Shown piece after piece: positions 23,912 through 35,377 of a stretch of 64,000 nt of DNA. The position numbers and the translations under genes are program-made. The stretch's first letter is position 1. Each line of letters opens with the position of its first letter. Location of the stretch: the NCBI GenBank assembly GCA_947044405.1, contig CAMRHE010000054.1, positions 7,455,501 through 7,519,500 of the forward strand, in the 5' to 3' direction. This DNA is from Leptodactylus fallax. Taxonomy: Eukaryota > Chordata > Amphibia > Anura > Leptodactylidae. Under the pieces are notes generated by a model. The model was not told the origin of the DNA, ran no database searches, and worked only from the letters and a program-made list of their open reading frames with translations.

Positions 23912-25813
23912 ATTTAAAGGCTTAGGAAACCTTGGCAGGTGACACACTGAATTTACAATACTGAACTTTTTCACACTATTCTAATTTTCTTAGATTTTGG
24001 TTTTCATTACGTGTAATCCATAATCAACATTTACAGAAATAAAACACTTGAAATAGAACACTCTGTGTGTAAAGAATCTAGAAAATATAGGAGGTCACTT
24101 TTTTAATTTAATTACTGAAATAAATGTTTCAAAAATATTCTAATTTATTGAGGTGCACCTGTGCATTTATATAGGCTTTTATCCTGTAGCTGGTAGAGGG
24201 CTATTGTCCTTATATGACAATATGCATAAAAATTCCCAGATATTTGGAAAATTATAAAATGTGGTTTATTTTCTTGAGAATTTGGCAATGTAATTAGGCC
24301 AATCTTGAGAATTTTTTGTTTCTAAGTGTAGACTGATTTTCTGTAAGTAACTAAACATGAATGCGGATCTTTTCAGTTGTTCTCAGAAGTTATTTGTATT
24401 GTGTGAAGTTGAATTCTCTACACGCAGAAGGGGTGTGGAATTGGGAGGTCAGTCATGCAGTAAATTTCCCAGTTGAGATCAGTTTCAGCACAGATGAGAT
24501 CTTTGGCTTCTTCAGAACCAGCAGATTGAACAAAAGTATTGTAGTGCTAAGTTATGTGCACGTTCTAAATTAAAGGGCAGAAAAGTGAAACATGTTTTCT
24601 TTATAAAATTAAATCAGAAATTCAGCAATATTTCAGAAATAATCTACTTATAGATTAGAAAGCATTAACTGGAATACGGTTTTAAATTCTACTTTAAACT
24701 ATAACACTCACCAATATGGAAAGTTGTTACTTCAGTACTTGGGCAGTTTATATTTATTGTTAAAGTGGCTCTATCAGACCTTTATATTCTACTATATCTT
24801 AAGGCAGCATTGAGGGGCAGACACTGAGCTGTTTTGCATTCAGTATTTTTATTATTATTTATTATTATTAATAATAATTATTATTATTACTACTATTTTT
24901 TTCTTAATAAGCTGTTTACATGCTATCGTTTACTGCATGTAGATGTGGCTTTATCTTTACCATTCAATTTTATGAGTGAAAACTAGACACAGAAGTGACC
25001 AGGATGTACATATCATCATAGTCTACTACATACTATATGCTAAAATTGTGAAAGATGTTTGTAAACCCTCTTATGTTACCTAAGGTTTTACATGAATTGT
25101 ACCTTAAAGGGAATGTATCGCCTATATCTTTTTTGCTAATTAAGACCAGATTCTGCCTGTACTGATGAGGTGACTGCTGCAAATACACAACACAGCCTAT
25201 TATTCAGGTGAGAGGCTAGAGTGAAAACTGCAGGGTTTTATATTAAATATAGTTAAATATAGGTATTGACATGAAAAATGTTAACTTTAACTTTCAATAA
25301 TATACATTAAAATTTATACCATAAAATCTGTGTCAAACATAAAAACACAATTGGATCCCTAGGCCAGACCATACAGATCATCCCAAAGAAAATGTAAATA
25401 TTGGACTACAATGATATACAGATACAGCGGCCTCAAAATTTGAAGAAAAACCACAAGGTCTTATCATGTGGGTAGTGCTAGATGAATTTCCTCCATAAAA
25501 AGGCCCACAGAATCAGTGGTCCACAAGTAGATGGATGGTCTTTGGAGGGTCAGATGGACAATAAAGAAGAGATTCTCTTGTGCTGGCTGAGATCTGGGAA
25601 AGAGAGGGAGGTATGTAACTTATTCTAGTATTCCCTATCAGCAATGCACTTATTCCCTCAATTCTTAACTCTGAGCCACCGCCCTAGGTAGCGAATGGTC
25701 TGATCGGAACCTGACCCTGCAATAAAAAATGCCCTAGATGCACCCTACCTGTAGGATAGAGAGAGGAAAAAAATGTAAGTTTTGTGTTATTAATTATGAT
25801 TTCTTTCTTTCAG

Positions 25814-25881
25814 TTGTCAGCTCGCTCATTGCCAGTAGTACAGTCAGATGAAAGACTGCAGCCCTTACTTAGTCACCTCAG
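25814..25881 (+). CDS. prim2: PRIM2 exon (p58 residues ~232-253)
   Basis: Internal coding exon of 68 bases, entered in phase 0: 22 complete codons [20 protein letters not shown] then HL, plus AG, the first two bases of a serine codon finished by the next exon. Human p58 reads [20 protein letters not shown] here, an almost identical match. It lies between the p49-binding N-terminal domain and the linker to the Fe-S domain. The acceptor follows TTTCTTTCTTTCAG, a strong pyrimidine tract. The donor is GTATGT at 25882. Confidence 0.95.
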
Positions 25882-27247
25882 GTATGTTTATGTGCCACAT
25901 TACTGCTCTGCTAGAAGGGAAGATATATGTTATCTTATCTGACCTGGTTAGTTACAGAACAGGAAGTTGAATCACTGTTTTATAAGGATAAATAAAATGT
26001 ATGCTTTAATAACATTATTACGCTCATCCCCTTCACATATTTTCCTCCCCTTCTCTTGTGTGACTGAATGTAATGCAATGTCTGATCTCGCGTGTAAACA
26101 AACAAACCTACCTGTGCTGATATCAAACTTGCTTTCTGTCTATTACACATAACGATCCATTATAATGAATATACAAGCCATCATTGCTAGGTTCATACTG
26201 GTAAATAAAATGACCCAGATTTACCATGCCTTGTATGCCAGTTTTCGGACATACAAGGCATAAAAAGTCACTATTTTTTTTGTGCAAAACATTGTTTAGC
26301 CATAAAAGTTACGACTTTGAAAATCTGCACTGCCTTTGCCACTTTTCCAAAAATGGCCCCCCCAACTTTGCCTTCATTCGTGCCAGAAATCTGGTGTACA
26401 GTAAATGATAGAGAAAATGTATGCCAGCTATGAGCAAGTGTACAGCCAGGCGGAGGGTGTACCACATTCAGACATGGACCTCGTCTTATATGAAGCACAT
26501 GCTCGCCAAGTCCATAACTCTGCCCCATAGTATGTATGAATTGATTTAAATTTGGTTATTCCAGAATTAATGCTTTACTAGTCAATGTACTATTCCCTCT
26601 TATCCTTCTAATTGTCACACGGGAGGTTCCATTTTAGCTGACCTGAAATGAGGGTAGTTGTCATACTTTAGAACTGGTCCTTGTTATTCCACGCTTAAAC
26701 AGGAGCTGGTTATGCAAGGTCCGATGACCTCAGTTCTTTTTCATCTAACTTTTCTGGCTGCCGCTGGTTAAAAATACCTCTAATAATGTTCCAATTTCAA
26801 AACCTTTTTAGTCTGTTAGTGAACTATCATTTTTATGGAGCTCTTTTGCTTTGTGTGTGTCTTGCATATGCATTCTTTTCTGTCTGATTTGTTTGTGTCT
26901 GAATTGGTAAAAGTCTGTCAGGGGGAGCTGTGGGAAAACTGTAGCGCAGCAGGCGAGTAATTAATTTGACACTCCTGGCTGCTTGTTTTTTAAATACGGG
27001 CTTAATTTAATTGCATTTAATACTGGACTACCTTGAGTTTCCATTTGACTTAATGCTTTAAGTATGTTTTTAATTAAAAAAAGGCAGGAAATAATTGAAA
27101 ATGTTCTGTGATTGGGCAGTGATTAGTTTTACTCTTACACTAACCATTTTCTTTCTTCAAGATCTGTCTAAGCAGCTCTTGATGAAATGAGATATTGATC
27201 GATTTGCTGTCATAATAGCATTTAGGTGTACAGATTTTACAAATTTT

Positions 27248-27613
27248 CTTAGAGGACCTTTCACCACCTTCATCAACTCCAGTTCTTTGCATTCTTTAAT
27301 AAGCACCGCTTTACTGATTCTCGTGCAGCTGGAATGTTTTCTCAGGCTCCGATCAAAGCAGTTACTTAGTTCCAGCACCTAATATTCTTTTTAGGCTCCT
27401 TACTGTCAGGTGGGCAGTCGCAGACTATCTGCTCCATTCCAGGACCACCTACCTGGCAGTTGAGAGCCTTACTTAGCATATCATATAAAACTAACTGTAC
27501 CAATTGCTTGGGAACAGTGGGCACTAGAGAAAAAAATTCCAACTCTGTCAGAATCAGAGAATTGGCATGTATTAAAGGATGCAAAGCTGGAGGTGGTGAA
27601 AGCTCCTCTTTAT
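27248..27613. mobile_element. Foldback MITE, ~365 bp
   Basis: AGAGGACCTTTCACCACC at the left pairs with GGTGGTGAAAGCTCCTCT at the right, and inner parts also pair (TCTTTGCATTCTTTAATAA with TTAAAGGATGCAAAG). Ends resemble a decayed TTAAAGAGG terminus, so it may belong to the same TTAA-type group. Antisense open frames across it are by-products. Confidence 0.65.
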
Positions 27614-27897
27614 CTTCTACATAGTACAACCCAGAAATACATCAATATCTGAATTCATGTTTTCGTTTGACAGAGCTTGTAATGGTGGCTGAGATGTCAA
27701 GGCAAATATTAACCAAAATTAAATGCATAGTTAAAAAACCTTCAATCCCTTCTGTGTTCTTTCTGATTTCCAGTCCCCTCTTTATTTATGTAAAATGACC
27801 ATAGTCCTTTCTGACTGCTCTATGCACATACACTGCTTTGATCGTCCAAGACATTCCACCTTGCTCTCTGCTGGGTCCATTCAAGACCTGGTCCATT

Positions 27898-28096
27898 CAA
27901 CTATTTAGCACTGTTGCCTTGCAGAGCTGGAGTCAGCCCTAGGTTCAAAGCCGACCAAGGACAAGATTTGCAAGGAGTTTGCATGGGTTTCCTCAAGGTA
28001 CTCCAGTTTCTTCCCACATTCCAAAGACTCACTCATAGGGAATTTAGATTTTGAGCGGAATATTACGGCGCTATATAAGTAAAATGAATAAATAAA
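27898..28096 (+). repeat. tRNA-like SINE, truncated
   Basis: TTTAGCACTGTTGCCTTGCA resembles an A-box region and GGTTCAAAGCC at 27942 a B box, followed by GTTTGCATGGGTTTCCTC, TTCCCACATTCCAAAGAC, GGGAATTTAGATT and a GCGCTATATAAG tail ending in AATAAATAAA. This is the arrangement of a pol III SINE. An antisense relative lies at 58811-58990. The start is 5'-truncated or diverged. Confidence 0.65.
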
Positions 28097-28736
28097 GAGC
28101 CTGAAAAACTAGTGCCCATTTTCCAGAAATGAAGAGGGTACTGTGAATTGGGCAAACTACACCTTAAATATCAGGTGCTCACCTTTTTAATATTTTAACG
28201 ATGTTTATACATTTTTTTTTTAAAGAAATTGTTATTGTGAATCAGACAGTCACTTTAGCCACTTGCCTTCTGCAAGTGGTTAAATAAACTCTGCAATGAT
28301 CCAACTGTACTTACCAGAAAACCAGAAAATGTGACAGGTCATGTCCCTGTCTCAGCCCTGAAGTGCTTAAGCATACAATTTAACTTAACAAAACATTTTC
28401 AGATATAACTTGAACTAAAATATAACTGTTTCATATAATGCATTTATACACGACTGTCAGTTATATTTTTTGTTAAAAAATTAGAACCAGTTCTGACTGT
28501 AAAAGTCTGAGGGTTTGTTCACATATCTTTATATTCAGCTTATGCTTATTCCTCAAATTCTTTCCAGGGATCCATTCCTGCTTTCCCTAAGAAAAAATTG
28601 CTATAGGGAATGGCGTGTAAAATAAAGTGATCCTCATGCTTTAAAAGTGTCAGTTTCATCCATAGTAGACAATCAGATTGTAGTTTTGTAGCTGAATGTT
28701 TGCGGTAAGTAACACTGATAACATAAGAACCCATCC

Positions 28737-29001
28737 TTAAAGGGGTATTCCCATTTTAGCAAGTTATCTCCTATCCATAGGGGCAGCATGTGCACTCTTT
28801 TCAAGTGGAATGCCTAAGATAGCTGAGCTCTTTATATTGGCTATCTCCAGCTCTCCCATTGAAATGCATGGAGCAGTTCGCATGCTGCCTGACTACTGCT
28901 CTGTTCAGAAAGGGGGACAAAACTCCCCCCGTTCTCTTGATCAGTGGGGTTCAAGTTATCCTCTACTTGTTTGGGGATAACTTGCTAAAATACCCATTTA
29001 A
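28737..29001. mobile_element. TTAA-type (Kolobok/T2-like) MITE, 265 bp
   Basis: TTAAAGGGGTATTCCCATTT at the left and AAAATACCCATTTAA at the right, with inner AGCAAGTTATC pairing with GATAACTTGCT. TTAA at both edges. Confidence 0.8.
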
Positions 29002-29144
29002 GGTCCTTTTACACAGGCCAGTGATCGAGAAATATGTGATCGGTGGGGAGGGCTCTCAGCCGTTCCTTGCATGGATCAGCAGATCGGGGGTGCATCTGGC
29101 TCCTGGCACACCTCCAAATGGCTTATCCTTGCAGCGGCTGGCTG

Positions 29145-29146
<2 letters not shown>

Positions 29147-29176
<30 letters not shown>
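29147..29176. repeat. (AC)n microsatellite
   Basis: About 30 bases of uninterrupted AC dinucleotide, 150 bases before an exon. Confidence 0.95.
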
Positions 29177-29179
<3 letters not shown>

Positions 29180-29326
29180 CCACAGATCAGATATTTATGG
29201 CCTATACTAAGGATTCACTTGACTACACATTTATTTTACTTTCCAGTAAATTGTCTGTCTACGTTTTGCTTTCCAACTTGAAATGCAAGTCTGCTCTAAT
29301 TCTTTTTTTTTTTTTTTTTCTGTTAG

Positions 29327-29399
29327 TCATTCATACATTGGGCAAGACTTTAGTTCTCAAAGAAATGCAGGAAAAATTTCACTTGATCAAATTGATGCG
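29327..29399 (+). CDS. prim2: PRIM2 exon (p58 residues ~254-278)
   Basis: Internal coding exon of 73 bases. Its first T completes the serine codon begun in the previous exon, then 24 codons read HSYIGQDFSSQRNAGKISLD then QIDA. The human counterpart is HSYTGQDYSTQGNVGKISLD then QIDL. The stretch covers the flexible linker and the start of the C-terminal domain. It ends in phase 0 with donor GTAAGT at 29400. The acceptor TGTTAG follows a long T run. Confidence 0.95.
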
Positions 29400-30875
29400 G
29401 TAAGTATTAAAAATGTTTTTGAAGGGATCACTCTCATTTCAGCATTTCTTCTCTATTCAACCATGTCACCCACATTGCTGCATAGCCTGAATAATGTGAG
29501 CATGCAGATACACATAAGTATGCCTAAATAGGCGGAGTTACTAATGGATGAGTGATCAGACACGCATACTTACATTCCTGTGGGTGGAGTTGCTGTCTGA
29601 GATTTTCCTCATGCAGTGGTGATGTGCATTCAGGGTGCGTGACCATTGATGGAGAGTTCACCATTTTGGTGTCTGTACTACATACATAACTCTGATGCCA
29701 GTGTCTTCCGACAGTGATAGAGGGGCGTGGTGTCTGGACTAAAGAACACTGATGTCAGTGGTGCAGTATATTTGTTAGGCTTCCCTGAATGGCCATGAAT
29801 CTATGAGTTAAACAAGCACCCAAGTGATGGGGGGGTGTGGCCTCCAGATTAGTTTTGATAGATAAACATTGGCTCTATATAGTATAGATATGGAGAGCCA
29901 GGTGTAACTATGGTCCCTTTGGAGTGTCAGTATGCCTTGCTGTAAATAGGTATGGGTGCTTTTATAATATATACATATACACAGCGCTGCCTTTTTTATA
30001 AGACAAATGTAGCCACACCTCTCATGTCTCCTGACATGATGTCATAGGATGCAGCCTATGTGAGTATGTTTGGAGTGTCGGAATACATCCTACATGGAGA
30101 ATGGCGTCCCTGACATCACATGTGGTGAGTTATCCAATGATTATAAGGCTATTTAAAAGAGTGTATTATTGTCAAGTGTTTTGTTTAGGCCCTTGGAACT
30201 AGCCACAGAGTAGTTTAATTCCCTAAGTTGTGCAATTGAGTGACGGGTATATACTACTATTTCTTTACATGACAAGTACATGTCCATACAGGACTGAGTC
30301 TAGATTTTTTTATGAGCCCATTTTAGGATTCCCCTGTTGAGTCCTTAATAGGATGAAATACATATTGGAACAAGGCATAATAAGGTAATAGTAACAGGGT
30401 GAGCTTGTCAGAGCGGGAGCTAATGTTGGGCACAGGGCAAATATTATAGGGCTCACTTGGGTGAATGATGTGCTTTTGGTCTTATTGGTGACTCCCAGGA
30501 GTCAGTGGTAGAATATCCCAAACCAAGTCCAATCCTGCGTATTGGTAAGATCCAACCTTACACGTTGGGAGATAACTCATATTTATCTGTGTTCCAGACT
30601 AGCGACCTGTTTTATAGTTTGGCCTAATATGGTCTTTGATGGCATGTTTTATTGATGAATATTAAAAGTTATGTTTTAAGGTAGCCCAATATAGTGCTGA
30701 TTTCGTCATCCATGTCACCCACTTTGTAGCTTCATTATTTTTTACTTTTATTTTGTTTTTGTGTCCCTAGATGACCATTTATATATCCTTTTATTTATTA
30801 TTTTATAAAAAAAAAATGTACAATTCTAGAAACTGCATAGTTTTGAATCCTATTCACCATCTCAATTTCTTTCAG
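29400..30875 (+). other. prim2: PRIM2 intron, 1.5 kb
   Basis: Phase 0 intron. No transposon termini or coding similarity were recognised; the sequence looks single-copy by eye. The acceptor reads CTCAATTTCTTTCAG. Confidence 0.8.
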
Positions 30876-31061
30876 CTTGCTTCAAAATCATTTCCTCTGT
30901 GCATGCGTCAGCTGCATAAGTCTTTAAGAGAGCACCATCACCTTCGTCATGGTGGACGCATGCAGTATGGCTTGTTCCTTAAAGGCATTGGTTTGACGCT
31001 AGAACAGGCTCTGCAGTTCTGGAAGCTGGAATTTACAAAGGGAAAAGTTGACTCTGAAAAG
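30876..31061 (+). CDS. prim2: PRIM2 exon, primer-initiation core (~279-340)
   Basis: The largest exon here: 186 bases, 62 codons, phase 0 both ends. It starts [20 protein letters not shown] and runs through [20 protein letters not shown] to KGKVDSEK. It encodes the beginning of the 4Fe-4S domain that recognises the template and the initiating nucleotide. The first cluster cysteine (human C287) is codon 9, TGC at 30900-30902. Residues matching human H300, R302, H303, R306, K314 and W327 are all present. The donor AAG/GTATCC is weaker than the others in the window (GTAAGT or GTATGT). Human differs only at scattered sites such as N298H and Q329L. Confidence 0.97.
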
Positions 31062-31279
31062 GTATCCATCACCTCTAAGCTTTTAGATTAGCTAGACTAT
31101 TACATTGAATGAATATTTCTTCATTTTTTTGTGGCATTTTTCTTTCTTTTTTTTTTTTTTTTTTTACAAAATCATATAAAATCTTTGTGGTTTTGTGTAA
31201 GTGCAGCAAATTGCTTTCCTTATTAAAGAGGATATTTATAGAAAAATATAAAAAATGAAATATATATAGAAAAATAAAG

Positions 31280-31665
31280 TTAAAGGGGTTGTCCAGGCAA
31301 AAAAAAAAAGTATACTCACCTGTCCCGGTTGCTCGGGTGTCCTCCCGCGTCTCCCTGTTCATCTGCTCTCGTGGCCTCTTCCGACGTTGTGCTGAAGCCG
31401 CTGATTGGCCTCAGCGGTTACATGACTACCTGTGACATCACAGGTCATCTTCCTGAGGCCTGCTGAGACCGCTGAGATCAATCAGCGGCTTCAGCACAAC
31501 GCTGGAAGAGACCTGGGAGAACAAACGAAGCAGGAGGTGCGGGACGACAACGGAGCAACTGGGACAGGTGAGTGTTTTTTGTTTTTTTTTGTTTGTTTGT
31601 TTTTTTTTTTTCACTGCCCCCAGCAGATTGTAATTTTAAAAGTTTAGCTTGAACAACTCCTTTAA
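31280..31665. mobile_element. TTAA-type MITE, 386 bp
   Basis: TTAAAGGGGTTGTCCAGGC at the left and GCTTGAACAACTCCTTTAA at the right, TTAA at both edges. The arms carry TACTCACCTGTCCC and GGGACAGGTGAGT, and the middle carries CCGCTGATTGGCCTCAGCGG. Same family as 32774, 43460 and the partial copy at 20962. Confidence 0.85.
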
Positions 31666-32773
31666 GAATTTTGGAATACAGAAATAGGTAGAAAAAAACT
31701 GCTAAGCTTTAATGCCTAAACTGGGATGTGTCCTTATATGTCCATTGATGAAATGACATTTATTATAATCATTATTGATATTGGAGGCGCTTGTATAATT
31801 TATAAAGATATGCCTGCATTATCGAGACGCTCTGGAATGAGTGGCGAAAGTTATACAGGAATTCCGCATTAGCTCCTGACAAGCGTACACCTCAATTCTA
31901 GCATGGGTGTGTGCCTAATTTATCCAGAGTCTGGAGCCTCTCGATAATTCAGGCGTACCAGTCAAGGCTGAATTGCACCAGTCGGTGGTTGATTACGACT
32001 TCTGCCACTCTTTTGCTATATTTGCAGCAGAAAGAGAGAAATTTGTTCAATCACAGTATGCTACTGGCTGGACCCCAATGTGAAATCTGCTACAGCCTTC
32101 CCTCATCGTGTGCCATTTATAATACGGTTGTCCTTTTTTTGTGACAGGATTCCCTCTGGCATCAGGGATTGGACATGATTGCTACATTCCTGCACACATG
32201 CCATTTTATTTTGTATTCTTATTAAAATGACATTTTTACAGCAAAAAATACAGACAGTACTTGGAGTAGTGGAATGTGCACGCTCATCTTTAGCACCATG
32301 TGGTTGTTTTTATGTATGAAGGGTGTTCAAAAGACACTGACCATCATAAAATACCTACTAAGAGGAATTTGTTTCAGGGGGTTCTGTCTTGGAGAGATAG
32401 AGACAAAGACACATGGGTAGATAGTATACATGTATGTTATTTAGCAGCTAGTTGAGAGAGGCAGCTACCCTTCAGCTGTATGATTTCCTGCTGCATACCA
32501 GTGTCGTTTTTGCAGAAGTGAAATATGCACTTTCCAGATAGTGTGTGACATAGCAATATTGAGCTGAAGCAGTGTTCACTAATTTAATGACTGCATGCAA
32601 CAGTCCAAGAAGACTGTAATATAAAATAAATTTCATGAAACAGATGGAGAATTATGGATTTCTTGTGGAGAATGCTAATAGAGTGTTGATAGGTTTGTAT
32701 AAGATCGAAGGGAAGAGCCAAGGCAGTGAAATTACTCTGAATCTAGTTTATTTTTGTGGGTCAGAGGGATTTG

Positions 32774-33077
32774 TTAAAGGGGTTGTCCAGGCTAAAATTA
32801 AATTTTTTAATTAGGCCGGGGGAGGTGAAAAAATAAATCTTACCTGTCCCTGGCGCTCCGGTGCTTCCCAGCATGGTCCTCTCTAATCAGCAGCCTCAGC
32901 GGTTACGTGACGAGGAATTCCACTGCTAGAAGACAGGAACGCAGAAAGCAGCAGGAACGGACTGCGTTGGGAGGACACTGGAGCATCGTGGACTGATGAG
33001 TATGTTTTTTGGGTTTTTTTTTCACCTACCCTGGCCTAATTAAAAACTAAAAGTTAAGCCTGGACAACCTCTTTTAA
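32774..33077. mobile_element. TTAA-type MITE, 304 bp
   Basis: Ends TTAAAGGGGTTGTCCAGGCT and AGCCTGGACAACCTCTTTTAA, TTAA both sides. Inner arms AATTAGGCCGGGGGAGGTGA and TCACCTACCCTGGCCTAATT pair. Confidence 0.85.
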
Positions 33078-33605
33078 GCTATGAATCAGGAGTTTCTTTA
33101 TTGACTAACCTTCTTCCTCAGTTTCTAATTTTCTTGGACACTGTCTTATGTGTATGTCTTATGTAACTAAAAAAATGCTGGTAGTTACTGTGGTTTACTG
33201 TGGCCAAATTTGTACATTTCTTATGTTAGTGTTTGTCTTGGAATTATTTGGTATTCAGACAGGGGAGTTTTAGAATTGCTTCTTCTGTTGTGTGGGTAAC
33301 TTTTAAAATGTATAGATACATTAGGGCTGCATAACCATTAGTAATGTGGGCAAGACTCAATATTACAAGATGACCACGACACATTCTCATTGTTTCTCCA
33401 TGGGACAAATACCAAAGGTGACATTGCAACTTCAATAATGATCAGGAGGTCAACAGCACTCTTATTTCCCATAGAAAAGTATTGAGGTTTTGGTAATTCA
33501 GTGTTTGTAGCACAACTCATATAGACTGTAGACTAGACTAAACACTATAACTCTAGCCTTTGTGCATAGAGTTTCTATGACACAATTTATCACTTTTTTT
33601 TTTTT

Positions 33606-34454
33606 TTAAAGGGAGCGTCTCTGCTCTACATAATCCCCCCCAACTGCTGCCCAGCTTTGCCATCTAATTGCTTGAGTGACATCTGCCTCTTTGTCACACT
33701 TTGCCTTCAGTTAGGGGCAGCTATCTAGAGCAGAGAGCAAAGCTCTGGCAGAAGAAACGCCCCTAAAGCTCTTTTCAACTAAGTTGCATAAGAATAAAAT
33801 GCAGGTTTTCATGAAAAAGGAACCTCAATCCAGACCAAGGGGGCCTTTCACATTACCATTGGTGACCGTCAGTAGAGTCCTTAGCTATTGTCCGTTAAAA
33901 GATTTTAGCATCGGACACTAGCTGAACCGTCAGAAATCCGTTAAAATTTCCATTCATTTCAATGGGTTTTTTTTTTCTGCAGACAATAAATCCTACATGC
34001 AGGACTTTTTTGTCCATTTGGAAAAACAGATTCTTGACAGACAGCAAGTGTCCGTTATTTTTTTAACATTGAAGTCTATGGGTAACGGACCTATAACGAA
34101 CAGTAACTGATAGCCATCAGTTACTGTCTGTAATTTTATGTCGGTTTTTTCTGCGCATGCTCAGAGTTAAAAAACGGACATTGATGCTAATGTGTCCGTT
34201 TTTTTAACTGATCCATTAATTGGATCAGTTAAAGAAAAAATGGACACATTAACATCAGTGTTCGTTAATGTCTGTTATGATAGGTGTCCGTTTTTTTTTT
34301 GTTTTTTGTTTTTGTTAATGGACACCTTCATAACGGAATCCAACGGTAGTGTGAACCCTCCCTAAGAAAGACCTCTCTGGAAAGTGTAGAAGCTGCCTTA
34401 CAAGGTGCTGTCATTCCTTTGATACCCATTTTCCTGCTGACAGATCCCCTTTAA
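33606..34454. mobile_element. TTAA-type repeat interrupted by a Harbinger-like element
   Basis: Left part 33606-33838 and right part 34363-34454 together match the uninterrupted copy at 40948-41277, with shared phrases ATTGCTTGAGTGACATC, CATAAGAATAAAA and TTTCCTGCTGACAGAT. TTAA at both edges. The insert at 33839-34362 separates them. Confidence 0.75.
33839..34362. mobile_element. Harbinger-like element, 524 bp, copy 2 (nested)
   Basis: Same family as 13563-14115: GGTGACCGTCAGTA near the left, CCAACGGTAGTGTGAAC at the right, and inner ATGCTAATGTGTCCG with its complement. Right flank TAA; left flank CAA, probably a decayed TAA. It is inserted into the TTAA-type repeat at 33606-34454. Confidence 0.75.
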
Positions 34455-35023
34455 GTACTGCTACTGAATATAATTGCAGAAAAGCATGTTAAATAGTCAT
34501 TTTTAAAAAACTTTCACTGTTGCTTTACCTCCTGTATTATGTGATCTGCAATTGGTTATTGAATTTTTGAGCAACGCAAAGACTCTGTTAGTCATTTTCT
34601 TCTGCACTTTAACTGTGGTGTACTATACACTAGAATTGTTTTTAAATGGAAATCCAATAGCATTCTCTTGTCTGGTATATTGGATACCCTTATATTCATT
34701 TGTGTGGTATTGATCAAGGGATACACACATTATTTTGTATTTATATTTAATCTACATGGTTTTTTACTTTATTTTGTAGCTTTTTTGTGGCATTGAGTAA
34801 AAATAGAAGTAAGCTTAGGATGTAAAGTTTCATGAGTTGCTTATTGTGTAATACCTCTAAAGTTTGTGTTTGATTTTGGATTTGTTTTCCGTCTGAAATC
34901 TCTTTAGCCCCTTAAAGTGAGCCTGTCATCCCGGGCTGACAAGCTCTCATACAGATACATTGACAAAAAAGGCTATAGGTCTTTGTATATGATGATGGAT
35001 AAATGAAACAAAAAAAATTATTT

Positions 35024-35376
35024 GGTTAAAAGAATTTTCCAGTTTCAGCAAATAAATATTATTGTTTGTATAATGAAAAGTTTAAACAGTTTTCCAATAT
35101 AGTTTCTGCATGATTTCCTATATCTCTGCTTGCTGTCATTCATTTTTTACTCCCAGTGGATAAAGATCAGTCCATGGTCATGTGATGAACACACAGGTGC
35201 ACAGCTTGTTATAGTGACAGCATAGTAATCAGACAGCTGCTTGGTAACAAGCTGTGCACCTGTGTCCACTACATGACCATGGACTGTAGATCACATGACC
35301 ATGGACTGATTTTTATCCACTGGAAGTAAACAGTGAATGACAGCAAGCAGAGATCTAGAAAACTGTGTGGAAAATT
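35024..35376. repeat. Foldback repeat, copy 2
   Basis: Uninterrupted relative of 719-1216. Long complementary arms: CTGCTTGCTGTCATTCAT against ATGAATGACAGC-type sequence in the right arm, and GTGCACAGCTTGTTA against TAACAAGCTGTGCAC. Its right edge abuts the TA of the next element. Confidence 0.7.
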
Positions 35377-35377
35377 A

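Larger units (their letters stand above)
22357..24161. mobile_element. Older inverted-repeat element, host of a nested hAT
   Basis: Left end CAGGTGAATCTCAATAAATT and right end AATTTATTGAGGTGCACCTG are inverted repeats extending to AGAATAT/ATATTCT. Without the nested insertion (22487-23911 plus one duplicated 8-mer) the element is about 370 bp with no protein. This terminal sequence is a widespread non-autonomous repeat type in fish and frogs (recalled, superfamily uncertain). No convincing target duplication was seen. Confidence 0.7.
1788..25813 (+). other. prim2: PRIM2 intron, 24.0 kb
   Basis: The largest intron seen. Recognised contents are listed separately: possible LTR, (AC)n tract, MITEs at 7.3-9.6 and 12.4-14.1 kb, the 15-21.8 kb repeat complex, and the nested hAT at 22.4-24.2 kb. 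Also visible: poly-T at 3617-3638; a hAT-like left end (CAGAGGCGTATCTACC) near 11843 without a matching right end; half-MITE scraps starting TTAAAGGG at about 6755 and 25105; and an (ATT)n tract near 24848-24895. The stretches 3640-6050, 9600-11840 and 24200-25800 look mostly single-copy by eye. No further exon is expected because the flanking exons are contiguous in the protein. Confidence 0.85.
25882..29326 (+). other. prim2: PRIM2 intron, 3.4 kb
   Basis: Phase 2 intron (after the second base of a serine codon). Contents: a MITE at 27248-27613, a SINE at 27898-28096, a MITE at 28737-29001 and an (AC)n tract at 29147-29176. The AT-rich stretch 26880-27180 with TAATTAATTT motifs looks unlike the repeats and may be single-copy. 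The acceptor is preceded by an 18-base T run. Confidence 0.85.

Noticed and set aside
23016..23974. Several overlapping 140-175 codon open frames on both strands
   Set aside because: They arise from the ~31 bp tandem array and GC-rich interior of a non-autonomous hAT element; the translations are repetitive and resemble no protein family.
27157..27629. Two minus-strand frames of 73 and 87 codons
   Set aside because: Both lie on a foldback MITE with complementary ends, which accounts for the sequence.
28859..29281. 140-codon open frame on the + strand
   Set aside because: It runs from a MITE through the (AC)n tract (giving a Thr-His repeat) into intron sequence just before an exon; no homology seen.
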